A DNA stretch of 13,632 nt, from assembly GCA_016866415.1 (NCBI GenBank), contig VGML01000041.1, forward strand, positions 1-13,632. Direction: 5' to 3'. This document shows, piece by piece, positions 6,652 through 13,632 of this stretch. The translations under genes were made by a program, and so were the position numbers. The notes under the pieces are model-generated. The model saw only the letters and a list, made by a program, of their open reading frames with translations, was not told the DNA's origin and made no database searches. This stretch comes from Bacteroidota bacterium (GTDB lineage: Bacteria > Bacteroidota > Bacteroidia > Flavobacteriales_D > Crocinitomicaceae). Numbering within the stretch: the first letter of the stretch is position 1; the number at the start of each line of letters is the position of its first letter.

Positions 6652-7236
6652 CTACTCTACCTCAACAGCAACCTCATTTCTCCTTCCAAATATTTCCCAG
6701 GGCGCGTTATAGCCGAGATACGAGAATTCTCCTTTTATAATGATATGTTCCTTTTCCAGAGCTTCTCTTAAAAGCTCCTTTTTGCGATTAATTTTTTTAT
6801 CGGAGGCGAATCCAGAGAATCTCAGCACAGCGAATTTCTTTGGGGTCGCTTTCACTAGTTTAACTTCTGAGGAAGTTGGCTGAGGTAAATCTTCCATTTT
6901 ATATTGGCTTGGCATCACAAACGACATTTTTGTGTTGTCACCAAATTCCATAATTACAGGAGCGGTCATCGCAATTTGTTGTTTATTTCTGTTTCCGCCA
7001 AAAATGTACCCTGCCACTCTGCGAAATCCTGTGTTTCCTGACTTTTTGATAGAAGTTTCTTGAATAACTGTTTGAGCTAAAATCATTGAGTCATATTGAC
7101 GAATTTCAAATGAATCATAGGTTTTGACAACCTTGTATTTAGGCGTTTCAATATCGCCGTTTTTGTATGACATAAGTAGTTGAGCTATTAAGAATATACC
7201 TACAACCGAGGCTAAAATGATCGTTATTTTATTCAT
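6652..7236 (-). CDS. SOUL-family haem-binding protein, membrane-anchored
   Basis: This 194-residue protein has one N-terminal hydrophobic segment (about 3-23) that reads as a membrane anchor or uncleaved signal. The SOUL domain fills the rest: KYKVVKTYDSFEIRQYDS (about 34-50), FRRVAGYIFGGN (71-82), IAMTAPV (88-94), FVMPSQYKMEDLPQP, and a C-terminal LGYNAPW segment. SOUL/HBP proteins bind haem or porphyrins in animals. In bacteria the family is widespread with unclear function, and a haem-related role is carried over from the family. The domain should face the periplasm. Its start codon overlaps the end of msrA by 8 bases, which indicates translational coupling. It is the last gene of an apparent three-gene operon and meets the DUF1016 gene tail to tail with no terminator between. 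Confidence 0.9.
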   Translation of the reverse strand: MNKITIILASVVGIFLIAQLLMSYKNGDIETPKYKVVKTYDSFEIRQYDSMILAQTVIQETSIKKSGNTGFRRVAGYIFGGNRNKQQIAMTAPVIMEFGDNTKMSFVMPSQYKMEDLPQPTSSEVKLVKATPKKFAVLRFSGFASDKKINRKKELLREALEKEHIIIKGEFSYLGYNAPWEIFGRRNEVAVEVE

Positions 7237-7831
7237 GGGTTTTCTCTAGTAAATCTTTCGTTTTATTTTTAAATGCTTTCAAGCGAGGAACACTTACTTG
7301 TTTTACGTAAGGGTAATCTGGATTTCTTTTTTCGAAGTCTTGGTGATACGATTCAGCTTTGTAAAAAGTGTTGAAAGATTCTAAAGTTGTTGTAATTTCC
7401 TTAAATGACTTTTTGTCGAGTAAATTCTTAATGTAATCTTGGGAAAGTTTTTTTTCCGTTTCGTTGGAATAAAAAATAACAGATCGATACTGTGTTCCTC
7501 TATCTGGACCCTGCTGATTTAACGTAGTTGGATCATGTGAATTGAAGAACACACGAAGCAAGTCAGAATACGAAATAACATTCGGATCGTATGTAACTTT
7601 AACTGTTTCCGCATGACCAGTTTTTCCCGTGCAAATTTGCTCGTAAGTAGGGTTTTTTGTAGTTCCCCCACAATAACCAGATTCAGCTTCTTTCACGCCC
7701 CTAACCGTTTCAAAAATGGCTTCAACACACCAAAAGCATCCGCTTCCAAAGTAGGCAGCTTTCGCCTTTTGCGCCTGACTGGAAAATTGAATAAAAAATA
7801 AATAAAAAAATAAGATTAAGAATTGCTTCAC
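7229..7831 (-). CDS. msrA: Peptide methionine-(S)-S-oxide reductase, exported form
   Basis: MsrA reduces methionine-S-sulfoxide in oxidised proteins. This 200-residue copy starts with a signal peptide (about 1-21, hydrophobic core then SSQAQ), so it should work in the periplasm or be lipid-free secreted. The catalytic motif is GCFWC (31-35) with C32 as nucleophile. Other family marks are YFGSGCFWCVE, GYCGG (52-56), GHAE (72-75), the RGTQYRS stretch and FYKAESYHQDF. Further cysteines are C35, C54 and C67, and I cannot say from the sequence which one resolves the disulfide. No MsrB domain is fused or adjacent. The start is a GTG at 7831 that leaves an intact signal peptide. No promoter box lies in the 30 bases between it and the small upstream gene, and the stop overlaps the SOUL gene by 8 bases, so all three are probably one transcript. 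Confidence 0.95.
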   Translation of the reverse strand: MKQFLILFFYLFFIQFSSQAQKAKAAYFGSGCFWCVEAIFETVRGVKEAESGYCGGTTKNPTYEQICTGKTGHAETVKVTYDPNVISYSDLLRVFFNSHDPTTLNQQGPDRGTQYRSVIFYSNETEKKLSQDYIKNLLDKKSFKEITTTLESFNTFYKAESYHQDFEKRNPDYPYVKQVSVPRLKAFKNKTKDLLEKTHE

Positions 7832-7861
7832 TTGTTTAGAACAATTCTGTATTAAAAAGGT

Positions 7862-7978
7862 TTATTCCTGCTCTTTTTTTGAAATAAAGATTAATACAAT
7901 GTAAGCACTGATTAATACCACCACCGGAATCAATGCAATTGCAATTGATTGATCCGCAATTAATAAGAACGTTTTCAT
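7862..7978 (-). CDS. 38-residue single-span membrane protein, first gene of the msrA operon
   Basis: This small gene runs from the ATG at 7978 to a TAA at 7864-7862. The product begins MKTFLLIADQSIAIALIPVV, continues as an unbroken hydrophobic span to about residue 33, and ends in a charged KKEQE tail. The predicted form is a single transmembrane helix with the tail probably in the cytoplasm. A perfect TAnnTTTG box (7998-8005) lies 19 bases before the start, matching the distance at prs, and the gene ends 30 bases before msrA on the same strand. I do not recognise the family. It may be a small regulatory or stabilising subunit, which is an inference. A 68-codon frame overlapping this stretch is not membrane-like and looks like a shadow. 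Confidence 0.65.
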   Translation of the reverse strand: MKTFLLIADQSIAIALIPVVVLISAYIVLIFISKKEQE

Positions 7979-7997
7979 GGCTAAAGGTTTTATAAAT

Positions 7998-8005
7998 CAA
8001 ATGTA
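7998..8005 (-). promoter_or_regulatory. -7 box (TACATTTG) for the small protein-msrA-SOUL operon
   Basis: On the minus strand the sequence reads TACATTTG, an exact TAnnTTTG match, 19 bases before the ATG at 7978. A clear -33 element at normal spacing was not found. Confidence 0.55.
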
Positions 8006-8121
8006 AACCACCACAAAGTTTTTTTCTTCGATAAATTAGCAAAAGTAGGCTTTGAATTATTAAAACTAAATATCCATCGAATAAAGCTATTTAACTGAAA
8101 AACAAATAGATATAAAGAATG

Positions 8122-8976
8122 TTAAAATAGTTTTATCTTCCAGTCTTCAGAGTCGGATCTTTCAATTAAGTTCAGCTTGAGCAAGTAATCAATTACAAGT
8201 TGAAAAGATTCTTTTTCCAATTGGTTTTGATAGTTCCAATTGGTTTCAATGAGCCAATTTTGAACTTGGCTCAAACGCAGGTTATAACGCCAAGAAATTA
8301 TTTCTGCTGCCTGCACATTGTTTTTTAGTTCAAATGCCTTCTTATTGGCAATTTCTGAAATCATTTTCAGAAGTTCTTTATCTGAGTTGTAAACTTCATT
8401 TCGAACGGCAATTACAAAACAAGGCCATGGAGTGACGACTTCATCGATGTAGCGACATTTCTTTTGCTCTGTAAAAGGAAAAGTAGTGTATTTTTCCCAT
8501 AGAAACCCCTGAGCCTGTTCGTTTTGCAGTGCCCAAAGTCCTCCATAGACGTCTCCGACTACATTGAATTTTAAATCTTTTGTATTCCATCCTTCTTGAA
8601 AAGCTTTCACATATGTCATTAAATGTGAACCAGATCCTTCTCTTGAAATCGCAAATGTTTGGCCTTCAAGTTGATCAACGCGAGTAATATCCGAGTGATA
8701 TGGCACGTGTATTCCCCAATGCAACGGCGTGGTAACATAAACGGTTAGGATTTTCGCATCTAATCCCTGCAAAATAGATTTGGTAACGCCTTCAGTTAGC
8801 AAAACGGCTATATCGAGCGAGCCTGTTTGTAATCCTTTTATCATCTGACCCGTTCCACCAGTCATATCTGACCAATGTAATTCAACACCTATCTCTCTAA
8901 ACTTTCCCTCTTCAATTGCTAATCGCCACGGCAAATTAAAATGTTCTGGAACGCCTCCAATTTTAAATCGTTTCAT
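8122..8976 (-). CDS. Cytosolic periplasmic-binding-fold protein, Ca3427-like
   Basis: This 284-residue protein has the two-lobed fold of type 2 periplasmic binding proteins of the NMT1/TauA kind, but starts directly with MKRFKIGGVPEHF and has no signal peptide or lipobox. It should therefore be cytosolic. Recognisable blocks are PEHF (10-13), GGTGQM (40-45), LTEG (60-63), SREGSGS (111-117), FLWEKYTTFPF (158-168) and TPWPCF (182-187). From memory, the PEHF, GSGS, WE-x-(Y/F)TT and TPWP blocks match the Candida albicans Ca3427 family, soluble relatives of thiamine-precursor binding proteins. The ligand is unknown. It overlaps the ABC exporter gene by 14 bases and is surely translated from the same message. 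That partner is of the exporter type, so a classical uptake role is unlikely. The overlap could instead reflect simple co-transcription. Confidence 0.8.
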   Translation of the reverse strand: MKRFKIGGVPEHFNLPWRLAIEEGKFREIGVELHWSDMTGGTGQMIKGLQTGSLDIAVLLTEGVTKSILQGLDAKILTVYVTTPLHWGIHVPYHSDITRVDQLEGQTFAISREGSGSHLMTYVKAFQEGWNTKDLKFNVVGDVYGGLWALQNEQAQGFLWEKYTTFPFTEQKKCRYIDEVVTPWPCFVIAVRNEVYNSDKELLKMISEIANKKAFELKNNVQAAEIISWRYNLRLSQVQNWLIETNWNYQNQLEKESFQLVIDYLLKLNLIERSDSEDWKIKLF

Positions 8977-10738
8977 TTCCGTCTAATTTAAAGAATTGTT
9001 TTTCGTGCAGTTTTTTATATTGACCGCCTTTTTTTATTAATTCGTGATGACTTCCAACTTCCTTTATTTCTCCTTTTTCTAACAGAACAATTTGATCGGC
9101 GTTTTGAATGGTTGAAAGTCTGTGTGCAATTACAATTGACGTTCTTCCTTGAGTCAATTTTGAAGTGGCTTGTTGAATTAATAGTTCTGATTCGTGGTCA
9201 ATACTTGAAGTCGCTTCATCCAAAATCAAAATGTGTGGATTGTAAACGTAAGCACGAATGAATGCCAAAAGTTGTCGTTGACCAACAGACAAAACTCCGC
9301 CTCGTTCACCAATTTGGTAATTGTAATTATCCGGCAAATTCATAATGAATTCGTGAGCTCCTACTGCTTTTGATGCCTCAATGACTTGTTCCATAGAAAT
9401 AGATTTATTCCCAAGAGTTATGTTGTTGTAAACCGTATCCGAAAAAAGGAAAACATCTTGTAAAACAATTGCAATGTTTGACCGAAGATAATTCAATTCG
9501 ATTTCTTTAATATCACTAGATCCGATATGAATCGTTCCCTTTTGAAACTCGTAAAAACGCCCCAGTAAATTGACAATTGTTGATTTTCCTGCTCCTGTGG
9601 CACCTACAAATGCGATGGTTTTTCCTTTTGGAATGGTCAAATTGATATTTTTTAGCACGACATTTTCGCCATCATAGGAAAAAGAAACGTTTTCAAGTTT
9701 GATATCCTGATTGAAATTAATAATCAGATTATTACCAGAGTCTTGAACATTTTCCTCTTGATCCAAAACCTCAAAAATACGCTCTGCTCTTACAGTTCCG
9801 CGCTGAAGGATGTTGAATTTATCTGCAAGTTGTCTAATTGGGCGATAAAGTTGATTTATCCATAAAGTGAAAGCGATGATTTCACCGTACATTGTTTTGA
9901 TTTCTATACTCGTCTTCCCTTGAACATTTAAAGCACCCCAAACGAGTAAAAATGCAATTGAAAGCGAACTTAACAGTTCGACAACCGGAAAAAAAATGGA
10001 AGTTGCCCAAACAGCATTAATGTGAGCATTTCTGTGTATTTTGTTTATTTCTTGAAAATTAGAAAATTCAGCATCTTGGCGATTGAATAATTGAACGACA
10101 GCCATGCCCGTTAATCGCTCTTGAACAAATGAATTCAATTGATTTACTGCTGACCGCTCTTGTTGAAAAGACTCGCGCATGGCTTTAGCAAACAACCGTG
10201 TTGCAATTACTAACAAAGGAATTGGTATCAGGGTCATTAATGACAGTTGCCAGTTTACGGAAAACATCATGGAAAGAATAATGATCAAGGAAATCAAATC
10301 TCCTGAAATGTCCATTATTCCGGCAGAAAAAACTTCAGTTATGGCTTCCAAATCTGAAACAACCCTTGTTACCATTGAACCGACGGGATTTTTATCGAAA
10401 TACTGCATTCGAAATGAAAGGAGATGCTTGAAAATTTTAACTCGTAAATCCCGAATAACCGATTGCGCAAGGAGATTTGAAAAATAGGAAGATAATAATT
10501 GCAAGAGGCCTTCTGAAACTAAAATCCCGACCACAATTAGAGAGCCGATCAACAATGCTTGGTGATTTTGATCTCGAACGATGTATTTATCTACCAATTG
10601 ACCAATGAAATAAGGTCTAAATGGCCCAAGAAAAGACAAAAATAGAATACATGCAACGGAAACAAAAAAGTAGATTTTATAGGGCTTTGCAAAATGCAAG
10701 AGACGCTGAAGAAGAAAATACTTACTTTTTTTTCTCAT
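8963..10738 (-). CDS. ABC exporter half-transporter, type IV (MsbA/LmrA/YheI-like)
   Basis: This 591-residue protein fuses a six-helix transmembrane domain (about 15-315) to a nucleotide-binding domain (about 345-580). In the ATPase, numbered from the ATG at 10738, Walker A is GATGAGKST (379-387), the Q-loop is VLQD, the signature is LSVGQRQ (483-489, with Val in place of the second Gly), Walker B is ILILDE (D507, E508) and the switch His is H539 in AHRLST. The LSVGQ variant is common in YheI/YheH-like exporters. It presumably works as a homodimer, since no second half-transporter is adjacent. Substrate (lipid, drug or peptide) cannot be told. A TTG nine bases upstream is in frame, but it lies inside a TACCTTTG promoter box, so the ATG at 10738 is the better start. 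It overlaps the downstream binding-protein gene. Confidence 0.93.
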   Translation of the reverse strand: MRKKSKYFLLQRLLHFAKPYKIYFFVSVACILFLSFLGPFRPYFIGQLVDKYIVRDQNHQALLIGSLIVVGILVSEGLLQLLSSYFSNLLAQSVIRDLRVKIFKHLLSFRMQYFDKNPVGSMVTRVVSDLEAITEVFSAGIMDISGDLISLIIILSMMFSVNWQLSLMTLIPIPLLVIATRLFAKAMRESFQQERSAVNQLNSFVQERLTGMAVVQLFNRQDAEFSNFQEINKIHRNAHINAVWATSIFFPVVELLSSLSIAFLLVWGALNVQGKTSIEIKTMYGEIIAFTLWINQLYRPIRQLADKFNILQRGTVRAERIFEVLDQEENVQDSGNNLIINFNQDIKLENVSFSYDGENVVLKNINLTIPKGKTIAFVGATGAGKSTIVNLLGRFYEFQKGTIHIGSSDIKEIELNYLRSNIAIVLQDVFLFSDTVYNNITLGNKSISMEQVIEASKAVGAHEFIMNLPDNYNYQIGERGGVLSVGQRQLLAFIRAYVYNPHILILDEATSSIDHESELLIQQATSKLTQGRTSIVIAHRLSTIQNADQIVLLEKGEIKEVGSHHELIKKGGQYKKLHEKQFFKLDGNETI

Positions 10739-10744
10739 GAGGAG

Positions 10745-10752
10745 CAAAGGTA
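10745..10752 (-). promoter_or_regulatory. -7 box (TACCTTTG) for the ABC exporter operon
   Basis: On the minus strand this reads TACCTTTG, identical to the box before the dCMP deaminase gene and with the same 6-base gap to the ATG. It implies a leaderless or nearly leaderless mRNA and decides the start at 10738. No TTG lies at the -33 distance. Confidence 0.6.
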
Positions 10753-10805
10753 ATTTAAATTGATTTTGATTGTTTTATTTATTTATCTAAAACTTTAGCG
10801 GAAGA

Positions 10806-10840
10806 TTTGTTTTAAAATTCCTTAAAAATCCCTAAATTTG
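10806..10840 (+). promoter_or_regulatory. Promoter of the prs-rplY operon (TTTG / TAAATTTG)
   Basis: TTTG (10806-10809) and TAAATTTG (10833-10840) are separated by 23 bases, at the long end of the spacing seen in Bacteroidota promoters. The -7 box ends 19 bases before the GTG start. Confidence 0.6.
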
Positions 10841-10859
10841 CACCTTTTAAAAGTAAATT

Positions 10860-11789
10860 GTGGGTGTAAAAATTTTTGCCGGAAGAGCTTCAACTGACTT
10901 GGCTACTAAGATTGCTGCCAATTATGGCATTCCTTTGGGTGATGTCAAGGTATCTGTTTTTAGTGACGGCGAATTTCAACCTTCCTTTGAGGAAACGGTG
11001 CGGGGACAGGATGTATTTATTGTCCAGTCAACAATGCCTCCAACGGAAAATATTTTTGAGTTGTTGTTACTTGTGGATGCTGCCAAAAGAGCCTCGGCAA
11101 GGAAAATTATCGCAGTAATTCCATATTTTGGATTCGCTCGACAAGATCGAAAAGATAAACCGAGGGTAGCAATTGGAGCCAAGTTAATAGCGAATATGCT
11201 AATGGCGGCAGGAGTTAATCGTGTTATTACTATGGATTTGCATGCTGATCAAATTCAAGGTTTTTTTGAAGTTCCTGTAGATCACCTTTATGCTTCGAAA
11301 TTGTTTTTGAAAGAAATCGATAAACTAGACAAAAATAACTTGATTATGGCGGCTCCAGATGTTGGTGGAGCTAAACGAGCAAATTCGTATGCGAAGAACC
11401 TCAATTGTGGTCTTGCATTATGTCACAAGCATCGTAAAAAAGCGAATGAAATAGCTGAAATGACAGTAATAGGTGATGTTGTAGGAAAAGATGTGATTGT
11501 CGTGGACGATATGTGTGACACGGCCGGAACATTGACGACTGCCGCAGATTTGTTAATTGAAAAAGGAGCTAAAAGTGTTCGTGCATTTTGTACTCACGCC
11601 GTTTTAAGTGGACCTGCAATTGAACGAATCAATAATTCAAAAATCACGGAAATTGTTGTTACAGACACCATTCCATTAAAAGAAACTTCTCCAAAAATTC
11701 GCGTCGTAAGTGTCGCTGAACTTTTTGCAGATGTATTTAATCGTTTGATTAAAAACGAATCAATAAGTACTCATTTTGTAATCTCTTAA
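10860..11789 (+). CDS. prs: Ribose-phosphate pyrophosphokinase (PRPP synthetase)
   Basis: Prs makes 5-phosphoribosyl-1-pyrophosphate from ribose 5-phosphate and ATP, feeding purine, pyrimidine, histidine, tryptophan and NAD synthesis in the cytoplasm. The 309-residue length is standard. Family marks are FAGRAS (6-11), FSDGEFQ (34-40), the flexible-loop RQDRKDKPR (94-102), TMDLHADQIQGFF (124-136) and the PRPP-binding signature DVIVVDDMCDTAGT (211-224). It starts at a GTG, and no nearby ATG would keep the conserved N-terminal VKIFAGRAS. Its promoter box is 19 bases upstream, and the bL25 gene follows after 13 bases as in many Bacteroidota and other bacteria. Confidence 0.98.
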   Translation: MGVKIFAGRASTDLATKIAANYGIPLGDVKVSVFSDGEFQPSFEETVRGQDVFIVQSTMPPTENIFELLLLVDAAKRASARKIIAVIPYFGFARQDRKDKPRVAIGAKLIANMLMAAGVNRVITMDLHADQIQGFFEVPVDHLYASKLFLKEIDKLDKNNLIMAAPDVGGAKRANSYAKNLNCGLALCHKHRKKANEIAEMTVIGDVVGKDVIVVDDMCDTAGTLTTAADLLIEKGAKSVRAFCTHAVLSGPAIERINNSKITEIVVTDTIPLKETSPKIRVVSVAELFADVFNRLIKNESISTHFVIS

Positions 11790-11802
11790 ATTAATATATA
11801 AT

Positions 11803-12390
11803 ATGAAAACAGCACAATTGAGCGGTTCGCTCCGAGCGAACGTAGGGAAAAAGGACGCTGCGGCTATCAGAAACGCAGAAAGAGTTCCTTGTGTGCTTTA
11901 CGGACAAGGTGAACAAACTCACTTCTCAGTAAAGCAAGTAGATATTGAGAAAATCGTTTATTCTCCAGATGTATTCCAAGTGGAATTGGATATCGAGGGC
12001 AAAAAATCCCGTGGTATTATCCAAGAACTTCAGCAGCATCCAACAAAAGGAACGATTCAACACGTTGACTTTTTGGAGTTGAATGACAGTAAAGAGGTAA
12101 AAGTTAAATTACCCGTTCGTATTACTGGTTCTTCTCGTGGTGTAATGGCCGGAGGTAAATTAATGACTGCCTTTAGAAGTTTACAATGTGTTGGCTTGCC
12201 AAAAGACTTACCAGATGCAATTACATTGGATATTACGAAACTTCGCATCGGACAGTCTATTCGTGTGAATAGCGTTGATATTCCAGGGGTTAAATTCTTG
12301 GATCCTGCAAATGCGGTTGTTGTTGCCGTTAAAATGGCTCGAGGAGCTGTTAAAGGCGCTGACGCCGGAGATGATGAAGATGAAGAATAA
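11803..12390 (+). CDS. rplY: 50S ribosomal protein bL25, CTC family
   Basis: This 195-residue protein is the long (CTC/TL5) form of bL25, which binds 5S rRNA in the large subunit. An N-terminal L25 domain (about 4-90) carries LRANVGKKDAAAIRNAERVP, VLYGQGEQTHFSV and VDFLEL. A second beta-rich domain (about 95-178) follows, with VPVRI-like KLPVRITG and the SIRVNSVDIPGV stretch. The tail ends in a very acidic GADAGDDEDEE. Many genomes pair it with prs, as here, and the 13-base gap plus the terminator right after it indicate co-transcription. Confidence 0.97.
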   Translation: MKTAQLSGSLRANVGKKDAAAIRNAERVPCVLYGQGEQTHFSVKQVDIEKIVYSPDVFQVELDIEGKKSRGIIQELQQHPTKGTIQHVDFLELNDSKEVKVKLPVRITGSSRGVMAGGKLMTAFRSLQCVGLPKDLPDAITLDITKLRIGQSIRVNSVDIPGVKFLDPANAVVVAVKMARGAVKGADAGDDEDEE

Positions 12391-12412
12391 ATTAGTTCGA
12401 ATTTCATAATTG

Positions 12413-12442
12413 AAAAACCGATGGGAAACTGTCGGTTTTTTT
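12413..12442 (+). terminator. Rho-independent terminator after rplY
   Basis: AAAAACCGA (12413-12421) and TCGGTTTTT (12432-12440) form a 9-bp stem with a 10-base loop and a T-rich tail, starting 22 bases after the rplY stop. The A-rich left arm means it could also act on the opposite strand. Confidence 0.8.
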
Positions 12443-12474
12443 GTTTTATCTAAAATATTACTAAAATTAACTTT

Positions 12475-12509
12475 TTGTAAATTCTGCGTTTGAATAATCT
12501 GTAATTTCG
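12475..12509 (+). promoter_or_regulatory. Probable promoter of the glycosyltransferase-pyrC operon
   Basis: TAATTTCG (12502-12509) is one base off TAnnTTTG. A TTG at 12475-12477 lies 24 bases upstream. The box ends 7 bases before the GTG start, again giving almost no leader. Confidence 0.4.
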
Positions 12510-12516
12510 TTTTGCC

Positions 12517-13236
12517 GTGCCAGATTTAGTAAAAACTATTGTAATTATCCCCACTTACAACGAAATAGAGAATGTTGAGGCGATTTCGCGTGCGGTAATG
12601 TCACTGAAGCCGATTTTTGATATTTTATTCATTGATGACAATTCTCCAGATGGAACAGCCGAGAAAGTAAAGTCGTTAATGACTGAGTTTAGTGGACGAA
12701 TTTTTTTAGAGCAACGAAATGGTAAATTGGGTTTAGGGACGGCCTACATTCATGGTTTTAAATGGGCAATTGAGAAAGATTATGATTTTGCAATAGAAAT
12801 GGATTGCGATTTTTCTCACGATCCAAATGACTTGCCAAGACTTCTAAATGCTTGTTTGGATGGTTCAGACTTAGCAATTGGTTCTAGGTACTGTAGAGGA
12901 GGGAAAGTTAAAAATTGGCCTTTGGATCGAATTTTAATGTCCTATTTTGCAAGCATTTATGTTCGCTTGATACTATTTATGGGAATAAAAGATACAACAG
13001 CGGGGTTTAAATGTTATCGAACTGAAGTCTTAAAAAAAATTAAGCTGGATAACATAACTTTTAAAGGTTATGCATTTCAAATTTGCATGAAATATGCGAC
13101 CTTAAGGCATGGCTTTAAAGTCAAAGAAATCCCAATTACATTTATTGATCGTGTTTATGGAGAATCCAAAATGAGCACTGGAATTTTCAAGGAAGCTTTT
13201 TTTGGTGTTTGGAAAATGAGAAAAATGAATTTATGA
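12517..13236 (+). CDS. Family 2 glycosyltransferase, DPM1-like polyprenol monophosphomannose synthase type
   Basis: This 239-residue GT-A enzyme most resembles dolichol-phosphate mannose synthase (DPM1) without a membrane anchor. It should transfer a sugar from a nucleotide donor to polyprenyl phosphate on the cytoplasmic face of the membrane. Donor-site motifs are IIPTYNE (10-16), FIDDNSPDGTA (38-48) and DCDFSHDP (96-103, the DxD metal site). GSRY (122-125), DTTAGFKCY and VYGESKM near the C-terminus complete the DPM pattern. No transmembrane tail is present. The GTG start is needed to keep the first motif, since the next ATG comes 27 residues in. Donor and acceptor sugars cannot be told. Its stop overlaps the start of the dihydroorotase gene (ATGA). 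Confidence 0.9.
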   Translation: MPDLVKTIVIIPTYNEIENVEAISRAVMSLKPIFDILFIDDNSPDGTAEKVKSLMTEFSGRIFLEQRNGKLGLGTAYIHGFKWAIEKDYDFAIEMDCDFSHDPNDLPRLLNACLDGSDLAIGSRYCRGGKVKNWPLDRILMSYFASIYVRLILFMGIKDTTAGFKCYRTEVLKKIKLDNITFKGYAFQICMKYATLRHGFKVKEIPITFIDRVYGESKMSTGIFKEAFFGVWKMRKMNL

Positions 13237-13632
13237 TTAACTACATTTTAAAGAACGGACAAATTATAAATGAAGGCCAAACATTTCAAGGGGATCTATT
13301 AATCCGAAATGGAATTATTGAACGAATTGATAATCAAATTGACAACTCGATAAACGCCAAAGAGATTGATGCTGAAGGAAAACTAATTCTTCCCGGTTGT
13401 ATTGACGATCAAGTACATTTCAGAGAGCCAGGCTTAACTCATAAAGCAAATATTGCAACCGAATCAAGAGCTGCAGTTGCAGGAGGTATCACTTCTTTTA
13501 TGGAAATGCCAAACACCGTTCCAAGCTCAGTAACCATTGAAAAATTGGAAGATAAATACACGATAGCGTCACATTCTTCATTGGCAAATTATTCCTTCTA
13601 TTTAGGCACAACAAACTCAAATATCGAAGAAA
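13233..13632 (+). CDS. pyrC: Dihydroorotase, 3' end beyond window
   Basis: The frame opens at the ATG in the ATGA overlap with the glycosyltransferase stop and runs to the window edge (133 residues seen). Dihydroorotase closes carbamoyl aspartate to dihydroorotate in pyrimidine synthesis. The start is the beta-sandwich segment of cyclic amidohydrolases (YILKNGQIINEG, LLIRNGIIERI), then LILPGCIDDQVHFREPG (51-67) and FMEMPNT (89-95), which are dihydroorotase hallmarks. In the usual DxHxH metal motif the first His is Gln here (D58-x-Q60-x-H62). As far as I remember this is normal for the Bacteroidota form, so it need not mean loss of activity. The rest of the metal site lies outside the window. 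An allantoinase or dihydropyrimidinase is less likely given REPG and MPNT. Confidence 0.9.
   Translation, partial: MINYILKNGQIINEGQTFQGDLLIRNGIIERIDNQIDNSINAKEIDAEGKLILPGCIDDQVHFREPGLTHKANIATESRAAVAGGITSFMEMPNTVPSSVTIEKLEDKYTIASHSSLANYSFYLGTTNSNIEE

Noticed and set aside
7836..8042. 68-codon minus-strand frame over the msrA upstream region
   Set aside because: Its product is Cys/Asn/Ile-rich with no coherent domain, and its start lies upstream of the promoter box. The out-of-frame 38-residue membrane protein is much more protein-like.
8043..8121. Terminator or RNA gene after the binding-protein gene
   Set aside because: The stretch is AT-rich with no clear hairpin plus T run in the minus direction and no tRNA-like structure.
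10739..10747. TTG start for the ABC exporter
   Set aside because: The TTG is part of the TACCTTTG promoter box, and the ATG at 10738 gives a normal N-terminus (MRKKSKYF).

Overview
The window looks like chromosomal DNA of a Bacteroidota bacterium, probably from the Flavobacteriales/Crocinitomicaceae side. The clade assignment is my inference. It rests on the AT-rich sequence, a secreted protein with a C-terminal type IX secretion (T9SS) sorting domain, promoter boxes of the Bacteroidota TAnnTTTG type before most transcription units, the near absence of Shine-Dalgarno sequences, and family-specific details such as the DUF420 protein and the DDQVHFREPG form of dihydroorotase. Most of the window is housekeeping, with a small accessory-looking middle.

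Layout. (1) 2-2407, plus strand: the 3' part of a DUF420 membrane protein, then a dCMP deaminase overlapping an S41 carboxy-terminal processing protease. (2) 2450-5569: an XRE-type repressor on the minus strand, divergent from a small unknown protein and a large T9SS-exported seven-repeat delta-60 protein. The divergent region has an inverted repeat around the repressor's own promoter box, and the unit ends in a strong hairpin terminator. (3) 5636-6649: a solitary DUF1016/YhcG-type PDDEXK nuclease gene carrying an in-frame, GC-rich 27-bp palindrome. (4) 8005-6652, minus strand: an apparent three-gene operon of a 38-residue membrane protein, a secreted MsrA and a membrane-anchored SOUL haem-binding protein. 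(5) 10752-8122, minus strand: an ABC exporter half-transporter overlapping a periplasmic-binding-protein-fold protein that lacks a signal peptide and resembles the cytosolic Ca3427 family. (6) 10833-12442, plus strand: prs and the bL25/CTC ribosomal protein gene, with a terminator. (7) 12502-end, plus strand: a DPM1-like family 2 glycosyltransferase coupled by an ATGA overlap to a dihydroorotase gene that runs off the window.

How the genes work together. dCMP deaminase, Prs and dihydroorotase all serve nucleotide synthesis, though from separate transcription units. MsrA, SOUL and the small membrane protein look like an envelope stress or repair unit. The XRE gene and its divergent partners look like an autoregulated module that may control a surface protein. 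I see no CRISPR array, insertion sequence, prophage or RNA gene. The best candidates for something undescribed are the XRE/small protein/delta-60 module, the ABC exporter paired with a cytosolic-type binding protein, and the small-membrane-protein/MsrA/SOUL operon.
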